64,000 nucleotides of DNA from Cryptomeria japonica. Taxonomy: Eukaryota; Streptophyta; Pinopsida; Cupressales; Cupressaceae. The translations under genes and the position numbers were made by a program. Where the stretch lies: NCBI RefSeq assembly GCF_030272615.1, contig NC_081414.1:519259185-519323184 (forward strand), read 5' to 3'. Under the pieces are notes generated by a model. That model was not told the DNA's origin. It was given only the letters and a program-made list of their open reading frames with translations, and did no database searches. Shown in pieces: positions 46,429 through 58,877 of the stretch (the stretch's first letter is position 1; the number at the start of each line of letters is the position of its first letter).

Positions 46429-47650
46429 ATGGGGACCAATGCAGAATTGGCTAAGAAGGTCATTGACCAAGAAGATGAAAACTGGTTGCTCAAGGAAAGG
46501 TTGGAGTAGTTGGAGTAGAAACTAGGTGTGGTGGAATTCAAGACAACATAAGTGTGTGGGAAGATAGATGAGAAGGGTAAAATGTTGGCAATAGAGGTTG
46601 AAGTCCCTATACTAGACCTTGTTATTGATCAAGAACCATTCTTGAAGGCTTTGAAGGCAATGAGTGGAAAGTATTTGGAAGGAGTACCACTGTTTAGTGG
46701 CAAGATGGAAGCAAAGTCGGTAATGGAATGGATACAGGGTATGGAAAATCATTTTGAGTGTGAAGGTGTGACTGAGGCCCAAAAGGTTAAGGTTGCAAAG
46801 TCAAGAATGAGAGGTTTTGTCATTACTTGGTGGAAGTTTATACAAAATGAGAGGGAAAGAGAAGGTAAGATCCCCATCTCTACTTGGAAAGGGATGGTAA
46901 GAAAATTCAGAGAGAATTATCTTCCCAAGGATTATGAAGTGCAGTTGCATAGGAAAAGACAAAACCTAAGGCAGAAGGAGTTAGATGTAAGTACCTACAC
47001 TAAAGAGTTCCAGAAGTTGTGTCTAAGGTCAAAAGTGATGGAGGATGAAACCATTAGAATAGCAAGCTATCTTAACAGTCTGAGATGGAACATACAAAAG
47101 GAATTAGGTTTGTTGAGTATAAATATCATTCACAAATGTTATCAATTGGCCCTGAAAGTAGAAGAAAAGAATAAGAAGAAACATGAAGGTACCAGTAGAG
47201 GCAAAGGTAGAGGCCAAGATTTGAAAGGTTATAGAGGAAGCTACATTGGAAGAGGAAGTGAATTAAGACCACAAGGAGAGTCAAAATTGACTGAGCAGTC
47301 TAATGAATCCAGTGCAAGAGGAATGGTAGATGAAGAGGTCATAACAGCAACAACAAAGGTAGACCTAGAAGTTTTAGCGAAGTTTCATACTTTGCAAACA
47401 TGAAGTGTTACCACTACAGTAATTTTGGTCATCCTGCCTATAGGTGTCCGGAGAAGGAAACATCATCACGTTAAGAGAAAAGAATCAATTATGTGAAAGA
47501 GGATTATAGTAGCGTGAAGTCTCCTAAAGTAAAACTTGGCTCAGAGAATGGTGAGAATCTGATGGTTAGAAGGGTGATAATCAGGGAACCTGTTAAGGAA
47601 TAGCCTAAACTGAGGAGGTCTATTTTCAGAGTAAAGTGCAAGATACTTGG
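46429..47650 (+). pseudogene. Gypsy-2 gag with zinc-knuckle remnant (decayed)
   Basis: ATG at 46429 (MGTNAELAKKVIDQED) is in frame with the main block 46552-47403; two stops lie between. The Gag core has VPLFSGKMEAKSVMEWIQGM, RMRGFVITWWKFIQNERERE, KFRENYLPKDYEVQLHRKRQ and LDVSTYTKEFQKLCLRSKV, the standard retrotransposon Gag pattern of plant chromoviruses. A basic Gly/Arg-rich part follows (SRGKGRGQDLKGYRGSYIGR). After a frame change near 47395 a knuckle reads CYHYSNFGHPAYRC, with Tyr for the second Cys. The frame is lost near 47650. Confidence 0.87.
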
Positions 47651-47889
47651 TTCCCTGGTTAGCCCATAAACAAGCACTCCCATTCCATAATCATCCCTCA
47701 TAGATAGAAAAATAATTAACCCTCCACGGATTAATGTCAGAATAATATTATTATATGTTTTCTTTATAATTTTTTATAAATTTTCCCTTTATAATATAAT
47801 TTCCTCAAATCAAAATTAAATTTTAATATTTTCAATAATTCTAAATTAAGAATCTCTATTTAAGTTAATATAATCTTTAAAATAAATTC

Positions 47890-47982
<93 letters not shown>

Positions 47983-48812
47983 TTATTGCTTTTATTCTTT
48001 TCTTAAAAAATTTTAAATCAATCTTGAAGTTAGAATTTCCCACTATCAAGACTTTCCAAATACAGTTGTAATTTTTCAATCATTTCTTAAAAACCCAGAT
48101 CCCAATTTCTTTGAAATTTTCAAAGTAATTATAAATATTTGAAACTCAAAAACCTAGTAAATTTCCTTAAAACCCAGTTTCTATTTTTTAAGATAAATGG
48201 AGTAGATGACGTTGACAACACAACTGGAACATCAAACAAACTAGCATTAAATCCACAATATCCAAATACTCTCAGCAACAAAACAATATCAGTTAATCGA
48301 TTTCATATATAGAAGTCTTGTGGTAAAGAAGAGATTAAAAACCTACCTTGAACAAATTTATTCTCATACTTAAATTTTTAATCAGAAATTATGACAAGAA
48401 GAATAAACTTTAAAGGAAAAGATCAAATTAAGACTCAAATAAAATATGTAAAATAAATGAACCTAGCTGTGAGAAAGAAGAATCGCAGATATTTCCCCAA
48501 TTTCAGACAATCACTTCAATCTACCTTGTCGACTTCATAGAAATCTCATGAATCAAGAAGCTCAAAAGGAATTGGAATGAATCAAATAAGAGATTTATCC
48601 CAATATTTTTTAATATTAAATTATTTAAAAATAAAATTTAACTGATTGCATGATTAAGTTCTAAAAATAAAACCAAATTTATAATTATAAAATGCATGAT
48701 TAGAACTCACAAAATAATTATTAAATTAAATCAAAAATTTCTTAGCATGATTGTAAAGATAGAGTTATAAAGAAAATAATCTACTATTTTAATTATTTAG
48801 TTTTCATCATGC
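47651..48812. mobile_element. AT-rich insertion in Gypsy-2, type unknown
   Basis: It separates the end of gag (…KCKILG) from the protease start (KMIIDSRSIDNI), which should be nearly adjacent. It is very AT-rich, without coding sequence, and holds a long AT repeat. Candidate ends tggttccc and ttttcatca have TG...CA form, but no target duplication is clear. It could be a solo LTR or another small element. Confidence 0.55.
47892..47978. repeat. (AT)n microsatellite, about 43 repeats
   Basis: Uninterrupted alternating at/ta for about 86 bp. The Tyr/Ile frame across it is an artefact. Confidence 0.97.
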
Positions 48813-48815
48813 CTT

Positions 48816-48976
48816 GCAAAAATGATCATTGACTCAAGATCAATAGACAATATCATCTCCAAAGAAGCAGGAAGTAAACTTGGGTTGAGTAGCATGCCAC
48901 ATAGTCATCCTTACAGGGTCACATGGTTGAATAAAGGACAACATGTATTAGTAAATGAACAAGTATGGGTTGAATT
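48816..48976 (+). pseudogene. Gypsy-2 aspartic protease fragment
   Basis: Reads KMIIDSRSIDNIISKEAGSK, then LGLSSMPHSHPYRVTWLNKG and VNEQVWVEF, and stops where Copia-2 enters at 48977. The active site is D-S-R where D-S-G is expected. This sequence is typical of the protease just before RT in plant gypsy elements. Confidence 0.85.
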
Positions 48977-50053
48977 TGTTGGTATTATGGATGTGTTGCA
49001 TTGGTTTTGTCATTGATGTCAACACTTGTCAACACTTATCAACACTTATCTTTCTGGAGATCTTTGGTTATGTTCACCGGCATGTTCAGTGACTTATGCA
49101 CAGTCACCAATATTTGGTTCACCGGCACTGAGGATGACTTGTTATCATCTGAAGATCACTTGGTTATATCAAATACATAGTTTGGACACTTGGTTTTGGT
49201 GATTTGGTTATTGGTCTAATCGAGTTGGCATATTTGTTGTTACCGGCAAATTGGTCTAGGTTAAGGACCAACATGTGTTATCTAATCCAGATCAACATGA
49301 CACATTATGAAGATGATTTATTGATTGGTTATTAATGTAAATGCATTGAGTCGACATGATGCATCGCATATTGATTCATTTGTAATTGACTTTATTGTAA
49401 TATTCTTAGTAAGATGACCAACACATTTGGTCTAAGGTTTTGGTATATATGTAAGATCTCAATTGTGAGATTAACATGGTATAGGGTATGAGATAAGGTT
49501 GTGATATTCGGTATATGCAAATATAAGTAGAGCTACTCACGCAGACATCATTTGAAGATTCAAGGAAGGTTTAAAGAAGACAATCAAATCTTAACCAGTG
49601 CTAAATCCAGTATATGAAGATGATATTTTGAGCAATAAATTATCATTGGATTTAACCATCCAATTATAGTCAGTGTGACTCTCATTTTGTGATTAGGCAG
49701 TGAGCTCTAGGCAATTGGCCTTTCTGCATGTGCAGACCCCATTTGTACACACATACTATTTGCAGTAGTATCATCTGATTGTGGGTAAGGTTTCCCACTA
49801 TGGTTTTTCCCCTTGCAGGGTTTCCACTTACAAATATCTATGTTATGTTTTGTGGATGTTATTTGTCTTTTTGTTTCATACATTAAGTTTCACCAATAAT
49901 GTTATTAACTGTTAAACTTTCAACCAACATTATGTTTGGTTTACCGGTATTATGCATCAAGTTTGATTAAGTTATATTTGGGTTGAAATTAATAGACAAC
50001 TGATTCACCCCCCCCCCCCCCCCCACCCTCTCAATTGCCTCCAGGTCCTAACA
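48977..50053 (+). repeat. Copia-2 5' LTR
   Basis: 1077 bp, TGTTGGTATT to AGGTCCTAACA. A run of 17 C (about 50007-50023) lies near the end, where Copia-1 has about 7. Confidence 0.93.
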
Positions 50054-50055
50054 AT

Positions 50056-50067
50056 TGGTATCAGAGC
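50056..50067 (+). promoter_or_regulatory. Copia-2 primer-binding site (tRNA-iMet)
   Basis: TGGTATCAGAGC, exact, two bases after the LTR. Confidence 0.95.
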
Positions 50068-50110
50068 AAAGTCCTCTTTTTGCAGAAGTTGAACAGCTTG
50101 AGGAGATTCT

Positions 50111-51500
50111 ATGGCAACTAACTATTTCATGAAGGATAGTCCAAAACTTGATGGAACTAACTAAGGTGTATGGAAGATCAAAATGGAGACAAATATAAAT
50201 TGTATTGGAAGACATATGGGATGTTACAAAGAATGGCTATGTTGGTCCTACACAAAGTCAACCTAATCCACAAAACTTGGCTAAAGATCAAGAGAATGAT
50301 TGCAAAGCAAGAGAATCACTTTTGAGTGCATTGTCAAATCAACAAATCATGGGATTATTAGACCGATCTACTACTAAAGTTATTTGGTATAAATTGGAGA
50401 CATTGAATGAAGGTGATACCATTGTCAAAATTTTAAAACTGGAATGCTTCCGGGTCAAGTATGAAAATCTGAAAATGGAAGAAGATGAAAGAATTTCTAC
50501 TTTTATGGAAAGAGTTAATGAAATTGTTTTGGGTATACAATGTTGTGGAGCATTGCCATCGGCATACAAAATTGAAAGTAACTGCTATTAATGAATTAAG
50601 AATAATGCCTAATACATCAATATCTAGAGATACCTTGGTTGGAAAATTTTTAGCTTTTGATCTTGAGGAATTTGGTTGTGTTGCTACAATTAAAATAGAT
50701 TTAGCTTTCAAAGCATCATCATCATATACAGCATCATCATCATCATCTAAGAAATCTGATTGGAAAGCACTTTATGCAAGAGAACTTGAAGACATCAAAA
50801 GAGAAAATGAAGAACTTGAAGAGCTTGAAGCACTATTTGCAACAAAAATGCCTAAAGATCTAGTTGGAAGTAAGTATGAAGGTAAAGCACCTTTTAAATG
50901 TTTTAACTACAATAAAATTGGTCATATGGCATCTAGGTGTCCTGATAGACATGCAAGATTAAGAGAAGAAGCTAAAAGAACATATAAGCCTAACCCTGAA
51001 TATCAGACATACAGATTTAAGAAGAATAGAGACAAATCATGTTACTATGCTGATGAAGGAGTTATTGATGATTCTAATGTGGAACCGATAGACAATGGAT
51101 GGGCTTTTGTTGCTATAATAGAAGATCAACCGACACCTACTATACAACTGGTGCCCTGATAGCTAAAATTGAAGAAAAAGGATGAATGGATCATTGATTC
51201 TGGATGTCCACATCATATGACTGGTCATAAAAGTATATTCTTAACTTTTTAGAAATACAATGGAGGTCTAGTAAGATTTGGGGATGATAAAGCTTTTTTG
51301 AGTAGAGGAAAAGGCACTTTATCTTCTGATGGTAAGAACAATACTGACAACGTTTATTATATTGAAGGTTTGAAGCATAATCTTTTGAGTGTTGGTCAAT
51401 TAGTTGAAAAGGGATTTCAATTACAATTCAAGAATTATAAATGCAAAATCATGAATAGAACTAGTTTCGAAATTGCAACTGGTAATTAGGCTAGAGGTAA
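50111..51500 (+). pseudogene. Copia-2 gag and protease (decayed)
   Basis: Begins MATNYFMKDSPKLDGTN at 50111. Frame changes occur near 50200 and 50560; at the second, about 40 bp present in Copia-1 (39229-39285) are missing. Gag blocks include ENLKMEEDERISTFMERVNE, ARELEDIKRENEELEELEA and a knuckle CFNYNKIGHMASRC with Tyr for the second Cys. The protease site WIIDSGCPHHMTGHKS (about 51187) keeps D-S-G. A stop after VP at 51159-51161 and a frame change separate the two. Confidence 0.9.
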
Positions 51501-52610
51501 TATCTTTCATTTGAATAACAATGAGAAGACATGCTTGATTCCACATATTGATGAAAGTTGGTTATGGCATAGGAGAATTTGTCATGTATATTTTTCTTGC
51601 ATTGTAAAGATCAGTACAACTAGGACAATGACAGATTTATCTAAGATTGTAAAACCTCACAAACCGATATGTAAGGAATGCCAATTTGGAAAATAAGTTA
51701 GAACAAATTTTAAGAGTATTCCAGAGAAATCCAATAATGTTCTTGATTTAATTGATACTGATTTATGTGGTCCAACAAGAACTAGAAGTCTACAAGGAGA
51801 TAGATATTTTATGCTAATCATTGATGATTATTTTAGAATGTGTTGGGTTATTTTTCTCAAGGAGAAATCAAAATCTTTTGGGAAATTCAAACTATTCAAG
51901 GTAATGGTAGAGAATCAAACCTATAAGATAATCAAATGTTTAAGGTTAGATCAAGGAGGTGAATTCACATCTAAGGAATTTAATATATTCTATGAAGTGA
52001 ATGGACTCAGAAGACAACTATTAGCACCTCAGACACCCCAGTAGAATAAAGTTGTGGAAAGGAAGAACAAAACTATTTTGGATGTACCTAGAAGCATGAT
52101 ATCAGAAGCAAACCTACCTCATGTGTATTGGAGAGAAGGAGTGAATATAGCGGTTGACATATTCAACAAAGTTCACATCAAAGTTGAAACCGGTAAGACC
52201 CCTCATGAACTATGGTTTGGTAATACTCCTACTCTCAAATATTTCAGAATATTTGGAAACAAATGTTATATTAGCAGAGATGAGTATATTGGTGAATTTG
52301 ATCTTAGAAGTGATGAAGGAATATTTCTTGGTTATTCATCTAAGTGCAAAACATATAGATGTTTTAATAAAAGATTACAGAAAATCATTGAGAGTGCAAA
52401 TGTGAAGATTGATGAAAACTCTAGAAGAGATTCAAGGTCTATGGACTTTGAACCAACATTTGAGATAACCATAAATGAACCTACACTAAGTGTACTAGTA
52501 TAGAATGTTGATCTAGTGACATCGACATCATCATAGAATTCCACAGTGACTGAAGAGCAGTAGCAAGTGAATACACCCAGGTATGTAAGATTGAATCACT
52601 TTGAAAGTTA
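51501..52610 (+). pseudogene. Copia-2 integrase (decayed)
   Basis: Zinc-binding region WLWHRRICHVYFSC and ICKECQFGK. The core has DTDLCGPTRTRSL, LRLDQGGEFTSKEFN and NKVVERKNKTILDVPRSM, so D, D and E remain. LPHVYWREGVNIAVDIFNKV and TPHELWFGNTPTLKYFRIFG follow. Stops occur after FGK (51694) and before NKVVERK (a CAG-to-TAG type change). Confidence 0.9.
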
Positions 52611-52935
52611 GATAATTGGGAATAAGTATCAAGGCATTATGACTAGAGAAAGACTAACAAATGAAGAGGTATGCTTAATTTCTCAAATTGAACCAACAAC
52701 TATTTTTGAGGCATGTGAAGATAAACATTGGATTAAAGCTATGGAAGATGAATTGGAACAAATTGAAAAGAATAACACATGGACATTGGTTCCCCGACCA
52801 AAAAACAAAAATGTAATTGGAACTAAATGGGTATTCAAAAATAAACTTAATGAAGATGGTAAGGTAATTAGAAACAAACCAAGATTAGTGTGTAAGGGAT
52901 ATTCACAGAAAGAGGGTATTGATTACAATGAAACC
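52611..52935 (+). pseudogene. Copia-2 reverse transcriptase, N-terminal fragment
   Basis: Frame 52639-52935 reads LTNEEVCLISQIEPTTIFEA, HWIKAMEDELEQIEKNNTW and GTKWVFKNKLNEDGKVIRNK, and ends YNET at the Gypsy-3 LTR. Copia-1 continues with FKTT at the same place, so the cut point is clear. Confidence 0.92.
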
Positions 52936-54237
52936 TGTAGACACTTAAAAATAATTACTTTTGTTATTTTTAATTTCTCACATAATTAATTTATTAATTA
53001 ATTATGCAAATTCTAATTCTCCTTAATATTAATTAATTATAATTAATATTGTCACTATAGTTACAAATTCTAATTCTCCTCAATATTAATTAATTATGAT
53101 TGATATTATCAATATAGTATGTGATTGATTTGTTTAATAAATCAACCCCTTTTTATTTTTCTAAAAATTAAATCTTCTCAAAATCCTCTCCTTAGCTAAT
53201 TAATTTCAATTAATTAGTTAATCTACACAATTCCTACAAATCATCTTCCTAATCCATCATTAACGTAATAAATTCATCTAGAAATTCCCTAAACTCACTT
53301 AACCTTATTCTTCTATTTTTTAATTCCCTCCACTCATTCTCTCTCCTAGTCAAATTCTTCTACAAATCCTATCCCACCTAATCTTTCCTCTAATCCCCCT
53401 CATAATGAGTTGCATGGCTAATCATCATGACTAGCCACAAAGTCAACTCCTTGTCCCTTCCATCCAACCACTATCTTTAAATGCTCTTTTCCTAGGCAAA
53501 ATCTCACATTCCTCTAGGCATCTCCTCTCCCAAGGAATTTTTAATTCCTTCTTATTCCTCCAATTCTCATGATCACCCCTTTTTGGAGAATTTTAAATTC
53601 CTCCTCCCTATTCTTCAAGGAATTTCCCATCCCCTTCTCTTCTCGGGGAACATTAGGAAGTATTCCCAATTCACCTTGAAGAGTGTGGGGACAAGAAATT
53701 CCTTTAAGGCATATCTCTTGGTCTCCACACCCTCTCTTGGGCCTTCTGTGAGCTCACAAGAAATCCTAGCCTTTCATCTTGGATCCATCCTAGCCATCCA
53801 TTCTTCCTGTCCTCTTCCTATAAATTGAGGACTCCATCCCTTCATTCACCGTCTCCAAGTTTAGTAATCTTATGCTACTAGTTTGAGCCTAGGAAAGTCA
53901 TCATAGCATCCTTACCATGCCAAAATCATCTCTCATCCACACTTAATCATCTCATCCATATCATTCCTCAAAATCCATCTTAATCCATTTGTGCATAAAT
54001 ATTTGGAGAGCCATCCACATCAGGCAACCTAAAGGAGCACATCAAGTGGAGCATCATCAAGGGGCACCTTCACTTCATCAAGCTCAATATGAAGGAGAGG
54101 TAAAAGGATTGTGAGGTATATGCACATTATTCATGTTTTTATGTGTTTTTGAGTTATTTCTTTGATTTTATATGCTTCTATGTTTGATTTGTATGTTTTC
54201 TAACTAATCCACCTCATCCTCCTTTTCACCTTCTTCA
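52936..54237 (+). repeat. Gypsy-3 5' LTR
   Basis: 1302 bp, TGTAGACACTT to CCTTCTTCA. The left third is aattaatt-rich. A TATA box (cctataaattgag) is at 53817-53829. The small frame 53583-53828 is not a gene. Confidence 0.9.
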
Positions 54238-54240
54238 TTT

Positions 54241-54260
54241 TGGCATGCCCGGTGGGACCC
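54241..54260 (+). promoter_or_regulatory. Gypsy-3 primer-binding site
   Basis: TGGCATGCCCGGTGGGACCC, three bases after the LTR, of the same type as in Gypsy-1. The tRNA is not assigned. Confidence 0.82.
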
Positions 54261-56657
54261 ACATCCCTGAACACTAACATTTTTGTGAGTTTTTGTGAGT
54301 TGTGAGACGCAGGTTTCGTAACAGCATGAGAGACTACAAATCTGTGCGACAAAAATCCTATATCGACGTGTGCGTAGGCACATGAGCGCGAGCGCAAGCG
54401 CATTAGTGCGACCACCCTGAAACATTTAAATTTTTCCCGCTCGCTTTTTTAAAATTTTAAAATTTTACCCTCTATCTATTTGTTTCAGTGTGAGTGTAGG
54501 CATTTTGGTGAGATTGATTCAAATCAATGCGACCACTTTAATAAAATTCTCGCTCTGTTATTTGAATTTGAATTTCAAAAATTTTACCCGCTAACCTGTC
54601 AGGTTTTCATTTTCAGGGTTTCAGCACAAGTGTAGTCATTTTAGTGTGAGCGTAGGCATTTCAGCGTGGGTGCGGGCGTTTCAACGTGGGTGATTCAGAT
54701 CAGCATGACAGATAGGTATAAAACCCTTCTCTGTTCTGCGATTGACTGTCCTTTTTTTTACTTCTTTTATTTGCTTCAGCATATATGCGAGCATTTCAGC
54801 ACCTGTGCAGGCACTGAAACATGGCTGACTGCACTCTAGCGCGTGCGCTATATGTGCAGTATAGTAGGCACTAATTGCTTTTTTTATTTTTACAGTTTGA
54901 ATCGACCATCCAAGACCTTGAAAATCAGAAAAATTACTAATCCATTTTTTTGCATGTTGCCTGGGAGACCCAACCAAACATTGTTCTTTTTTTAAACGAG
55001 GCACCTAGATGATAATTAAAGGGTGAATGAATCATTGTTTTATGTGTTTTAAGAAAAGTGTAAAGGCAAGAGAGTATGCTCTCGTGTAGATAGATGATCA
55101 GAAATCAAGACCCTCCAACCTTTTCTTGTTTGATTGCATGTTTACCCTTAGTGGGCCTTCCCTCCCAACTTTCTCTATGAGAAGGTAAGAGGGGAATGAC
55201 CCAAGTGAGTACACCTAGACCTGGGGTTCCCAACTCTCTATAATAAATAGGCCATTGACTATGAAACGGTCAATGGTTGGGGCTATATGAGAGTTCACTC
55301 TCACATTGGGTTCTTAGTAGGATCCTAGAGATCTCAATCACACTTGCATGACTACTAAGTTCTTGGTGCTTCATTGGGCTAGAGGCCTCAATTGCGCTTG
55401 CACAACTGCTAAGGGTAGCTCCTAACAGGAAGACTTACTAAACAACTTGTTCATAGTGGCCAAAAACCTTCTAGTCATTGGTACAGGAGGTCAGACCTCC
55501 AAATTCACCCATATTTTTACGGCCCTTAGTAGAGACACAAAGTTAGGCATGAGGATTTGTCATGGGAATTGATGCTTGGCTACCCTAGAAAAGTGAGTGT
55601 CATGGAGGGGAGCTAGTGGGTTCAAGCATCTAAGTGTCCGCTCTAGGTAAGCGTAGCTGGGAAACCAATTGGGATCCGATGACTATTGTCGTTGCTATCC
55701 TTAAGAGTGTTGTATATGAGCATGAGTGTCTTTGAGTTAAAAAACATTTGATCATTGTGTTTGCTTTGTTTGATACATACTTTCCAAGAGTAAACTAGAG
55801 AACACATCATTATCCTGAAACACTTTTTGCAAAAACACTTGTCCAAACATAAACAATTATCCAAGTCATTACCCACACAAAGTCCAAAATTGTGTCAAAA
55901 CTCCATCCATCTCATGTTTCATAAGCCCAAGTTGTAACACCAACTATCGTCAAAATCAGGGTGGTCGTATCCCTTCATACAACTTGCCATCCAAACCAAT
56001 CAACTATTGAGTCATGTTCATGCCAAGAATAACCTAGTCATCAAGTTCCTTTTAGTCATCACTATCATACCTCCTCAATCAATCATCCTCAAATTCCTAA
56101 GGACTTAGCACATCAAATCAATCTCCCTCCACTATCAAATCAATTATCAAAATCCAAATCCAATCATCCTTTAATCCAATTTAACCTCACATTAAGGTTG
56201 CATGCCTTGTGAAGTTCCATTTAAACCTCACCATTAATCAATTGGCTCTTGTGCTTGAATAAGAATCATCTCCAAGTATCTTTTGCCTCGTCCTTTTTGA
56301 GTCAATCAAGACTCTTAACTTGTGCCTTTACTTTTCTTAGGGTCATTAGTCAACCCTTGGTGGAAAAGAGGCTTTTTAATCATCATTCCAAGGTCTAAAT
56401 TCTACCCAACTTGGTCATTACCTTGCTTGTGGTTTTATTCACCACCTAAAATCCTCATCCAAGGACTAAGGTGTCAATCCTAATCAAATCCGGGCTCTAA
56501 TCCAAGAACCCCACCAATCAGCAAAATCCCTTGTAATCAAAGACAAAATCCAAAAATTCCACAAAAATCTTGCTATGTCCTTTCATCAAAGATTTCTTCC
56601 TCCAAGCTTTTCTAAGGTTATTCATGCATGGTCACAACTCGATCCTAAAAGAAAAAG
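54261..56657 (+). other. Gypsy-3 5' leader, non-coding
   Basis: About 2.4 kb without a supported gene. The first 600 bp repeat phrases such as gtgtgagtgtaggcatttt, gtgagcgtaggcatttcagc and gcgagcatttcagc (54487-54815), a loose repeat that could fold or package RNA. The minus-strand frames here are shadows. Confidence 0.65.
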
Positions 56658-58600
56658 ATGGTTGAACAACAATACGACATGCCATACATTAGTGTCCTAT
56701 ATGAAGATCCCACGCAAGATCCTACACAAAGTGGGCAACCTAGCAATCAAGATCAAAGCCAAAATCCTAACATGGTTAGCCAAGATGAACTCTCTCCAGA
56801 AGTGCAAACTTTCCTAGTGGACTCTTATAACCAAGAGATGATTGAAAAGTTCATCCAACACAATCCTACTGCACTCTAAAAGACTCTCCTTGAAAATGGA
56901 GCTCAACTTCCACCTAAATTTGACAGATCTGCTCTCGGCCAACCACCACAAGGAGACCTTGCTCCCACACAGAATGTTGCACCTATTAGTCAAACTCAAT
57001 CAATTGCAGCCCCATCAATCATCCAAACTCAATCAATGCCACCCGTGGCACCTCCCACCATGGTCTCCATCCCACCTTCTTCCTCTTTACCATCTATACC
57101 ACTATCAAGTCTGATCTCATCTATTCTCCAACATGCTTCTATACCACCTCCTTCCATTCAACCACACATCTCCATTCCACAAACTTCTCTTCCTGTCAAT
57201 AATGTTGCAAACTTTATCCGGGCCACACTTAATCTTGTCACAACAGTTTGTGGATTGCAACCAACTATCACTCAAATCCTTGTGACATCAATCATCACAT
57301 CTCATATTGCCACCTTGTCATCATATCAATACATTGGTGGTGGTACACCTTCCTTGACTCATCCAATTCTTGGGGCAAATACAATTCAACATTATCAAAG
57401 TCCACAACAAGACCTCATAAAAGAAATCCAAGACATGAAAAATATCATCAAGGACATGAAAGAAGGGACTAATAAGAGAAAACCTTACTCATTTGAGAAT
57501 TTTGTCCTTGTCCTTATGACCCATCTATATCAGTTGCACCCTACCCCCCAGGATTTGAGATCCCTAAATTTACCAAGTATGAAGGCAAAGGAGACCCTAG
57601 CAACCATGTCCAGGAATTTCACATCTTATGTCAAGAAGTCTCCTATAGTGACTTATATCTTCGTAGACTCTTTCCCAAGGGTCTCATAGGAGACACCCTC
57701 ACATGGTTCTCATCTCTACCACGAGGCTCCATTGTCTCCTTTCCAGACTTGGTAGAGAAATGTGTATCTCACTATGCCTACAACATGGCTAATGACATTT
57801 CCATGATGGACCTATGTAACACAAAATAAAGGCCTGGAGAGAATTTCGCCAACTTCTTACAAAGATGGTGACATCTTATCAAGAAATTCCAATGGGACAT
57901 GCCAGAACAACATCAAATTGAATTATTTCAAAATAACTTGGTACCCAAACTTTCAAGACCTCTGGCATCCCAATGTATCAAATCCTTCCAAAAATTGACC
58001 AATAAGGGCCTCGCTCTCGAACATGTCTTGTTGGAGGAAGGAACCTTGAAAAATTACTAGAAATTGACAAAAAGTTCTTCCTCTTATCATAATGACAAGC
58101 CAAAGTTTTGCTCTAAAAACAAAAACATAGTCAACGATGGTGTAACTGAAGCAAAGCAGGTCCAAATCGTGGCTGCTCCCCCAAAATCCACCACAAATAA
58201 TCAGCAATTCAACAATCAGAACAATCAAAATCAGTCCCCAAAACCTCACAATAATGTCTCAGTCCAGGGATGACCACCCCGATCAAATAACATGACTCCA
58301 ATAGATTTCACTCCTCTTGCGGAGCCTATTGAAATGGTGTTTCAAGAACTTGTCCAAGAAGGTGTAGTGGTTTTTCTGATCACTCACCCATTTGACCCCA
58401 ATCAACCCAAACCTAGATGGTATAATGAGAATGAGTATTGCGAGTATCATCATATCAAGGGACATGATACACGAAAGTGCATGAAGCAAGATCTAATTGA
58501 TAGGGGTGAGATTGAAGTAGCAAATGCAAAACCTAGTAATAACAATGACAAACTTAAAATGTACCAGGAACCCTTCCTGAAGCATGATAAAGGAAAATAA
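56658..58600 (+). pseudogene. Gypsy-3 gag (decayed)
   Basis: ATG at 56658 (MVEQQYDMPYISVLYEDPTQ). A stop at 56877 follows, then a Pro/Ser/Gln-rich region (SMPPVAPPTMVSIPPSSSLP) to about 57480. After a frame change near 57500 the Gag core reads FEIPKFTKYEGKGDPSNHV and LRRLFPKGLIGDTLTWFSSL, then LVEKCVSHYAYNMANDISMM. A CHHC-type finger, YCEYHHIKGHDTRKC, is at 58436-58480, matching Tat Gag. Stops lie near 57826, 57868 and 58057. The same order is seen in Gypsy-1. Confidence 0.88.
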
Positions 58601-58877
58601 TCATTATCTAATGTAGTGAGTTATGACTACACCAATCACATACCAGCTTTGACTCTTTAGTAGGTCGCATCAAGCCTGCAGACAACCATGTTAATGTCAT
58701 AACTATCCAAGGAGTTAATCCTCCCCTCCCCCCCCCCAAAGCAGACCAAATCCAGCTAAGATAGTCATTCAAGATGCCATGTCTTCCACCTCCGATCCCC
58801 AAAATGACTGCAATGTAACCCTGCGCTGAGGTAAAGTCACTATCCAAGGAGTTCCTTCTCCACCAAACCCCCCACCC

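Larger units (their letters stand above)
46357..48976 (+). mobile_element. Gypsy-2: truncated Ty3/gypsy element, interior part
   Basis: Primer site, gag (46429-47500), a zinc-knuckle region, an AT-rich insertion (about 47650-48812) and a protease fragment (48816-48976) cut by Copia-2. Gag and primer type suggest a chromovirus. The rest of pol lies beyond Copia-2 and Gypsy-3, outside the window. Confidence 0.85.
48977..52935 (+). mobile_element. Copia-2: Ty1/copia element, cut by Gypsy-3
   Basis: The left end TGTTGGTATT follows gaatt (48972-48976) inside the Gypsy-2 protease. It has a 5' LTR (48977-50053), primer site (50056-50067), gag, protease, integrase and the start of RT. The copia frame ends at GIDYNET where Gypsy-3 starts (52936). 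The remaining RT, RNase H and 3' LTR should lie beyond the right end of the window. It is closely similar to Copia-1 along its whole length. Confidence 0.93.

Noticed and set aside
47846-48079. Frame with repeated Tyr-Ile
   Set aside because: Translation of the AT microsatellite.
52936-54237. Whether 793-2215 is the missing 3' LTR of Gypsy-1
   Set aside because: Its TATA box and start point to the plus strand, while Gypsy-1 is on the minus strand, and it does not match the Gypsy-1 5' LTR.
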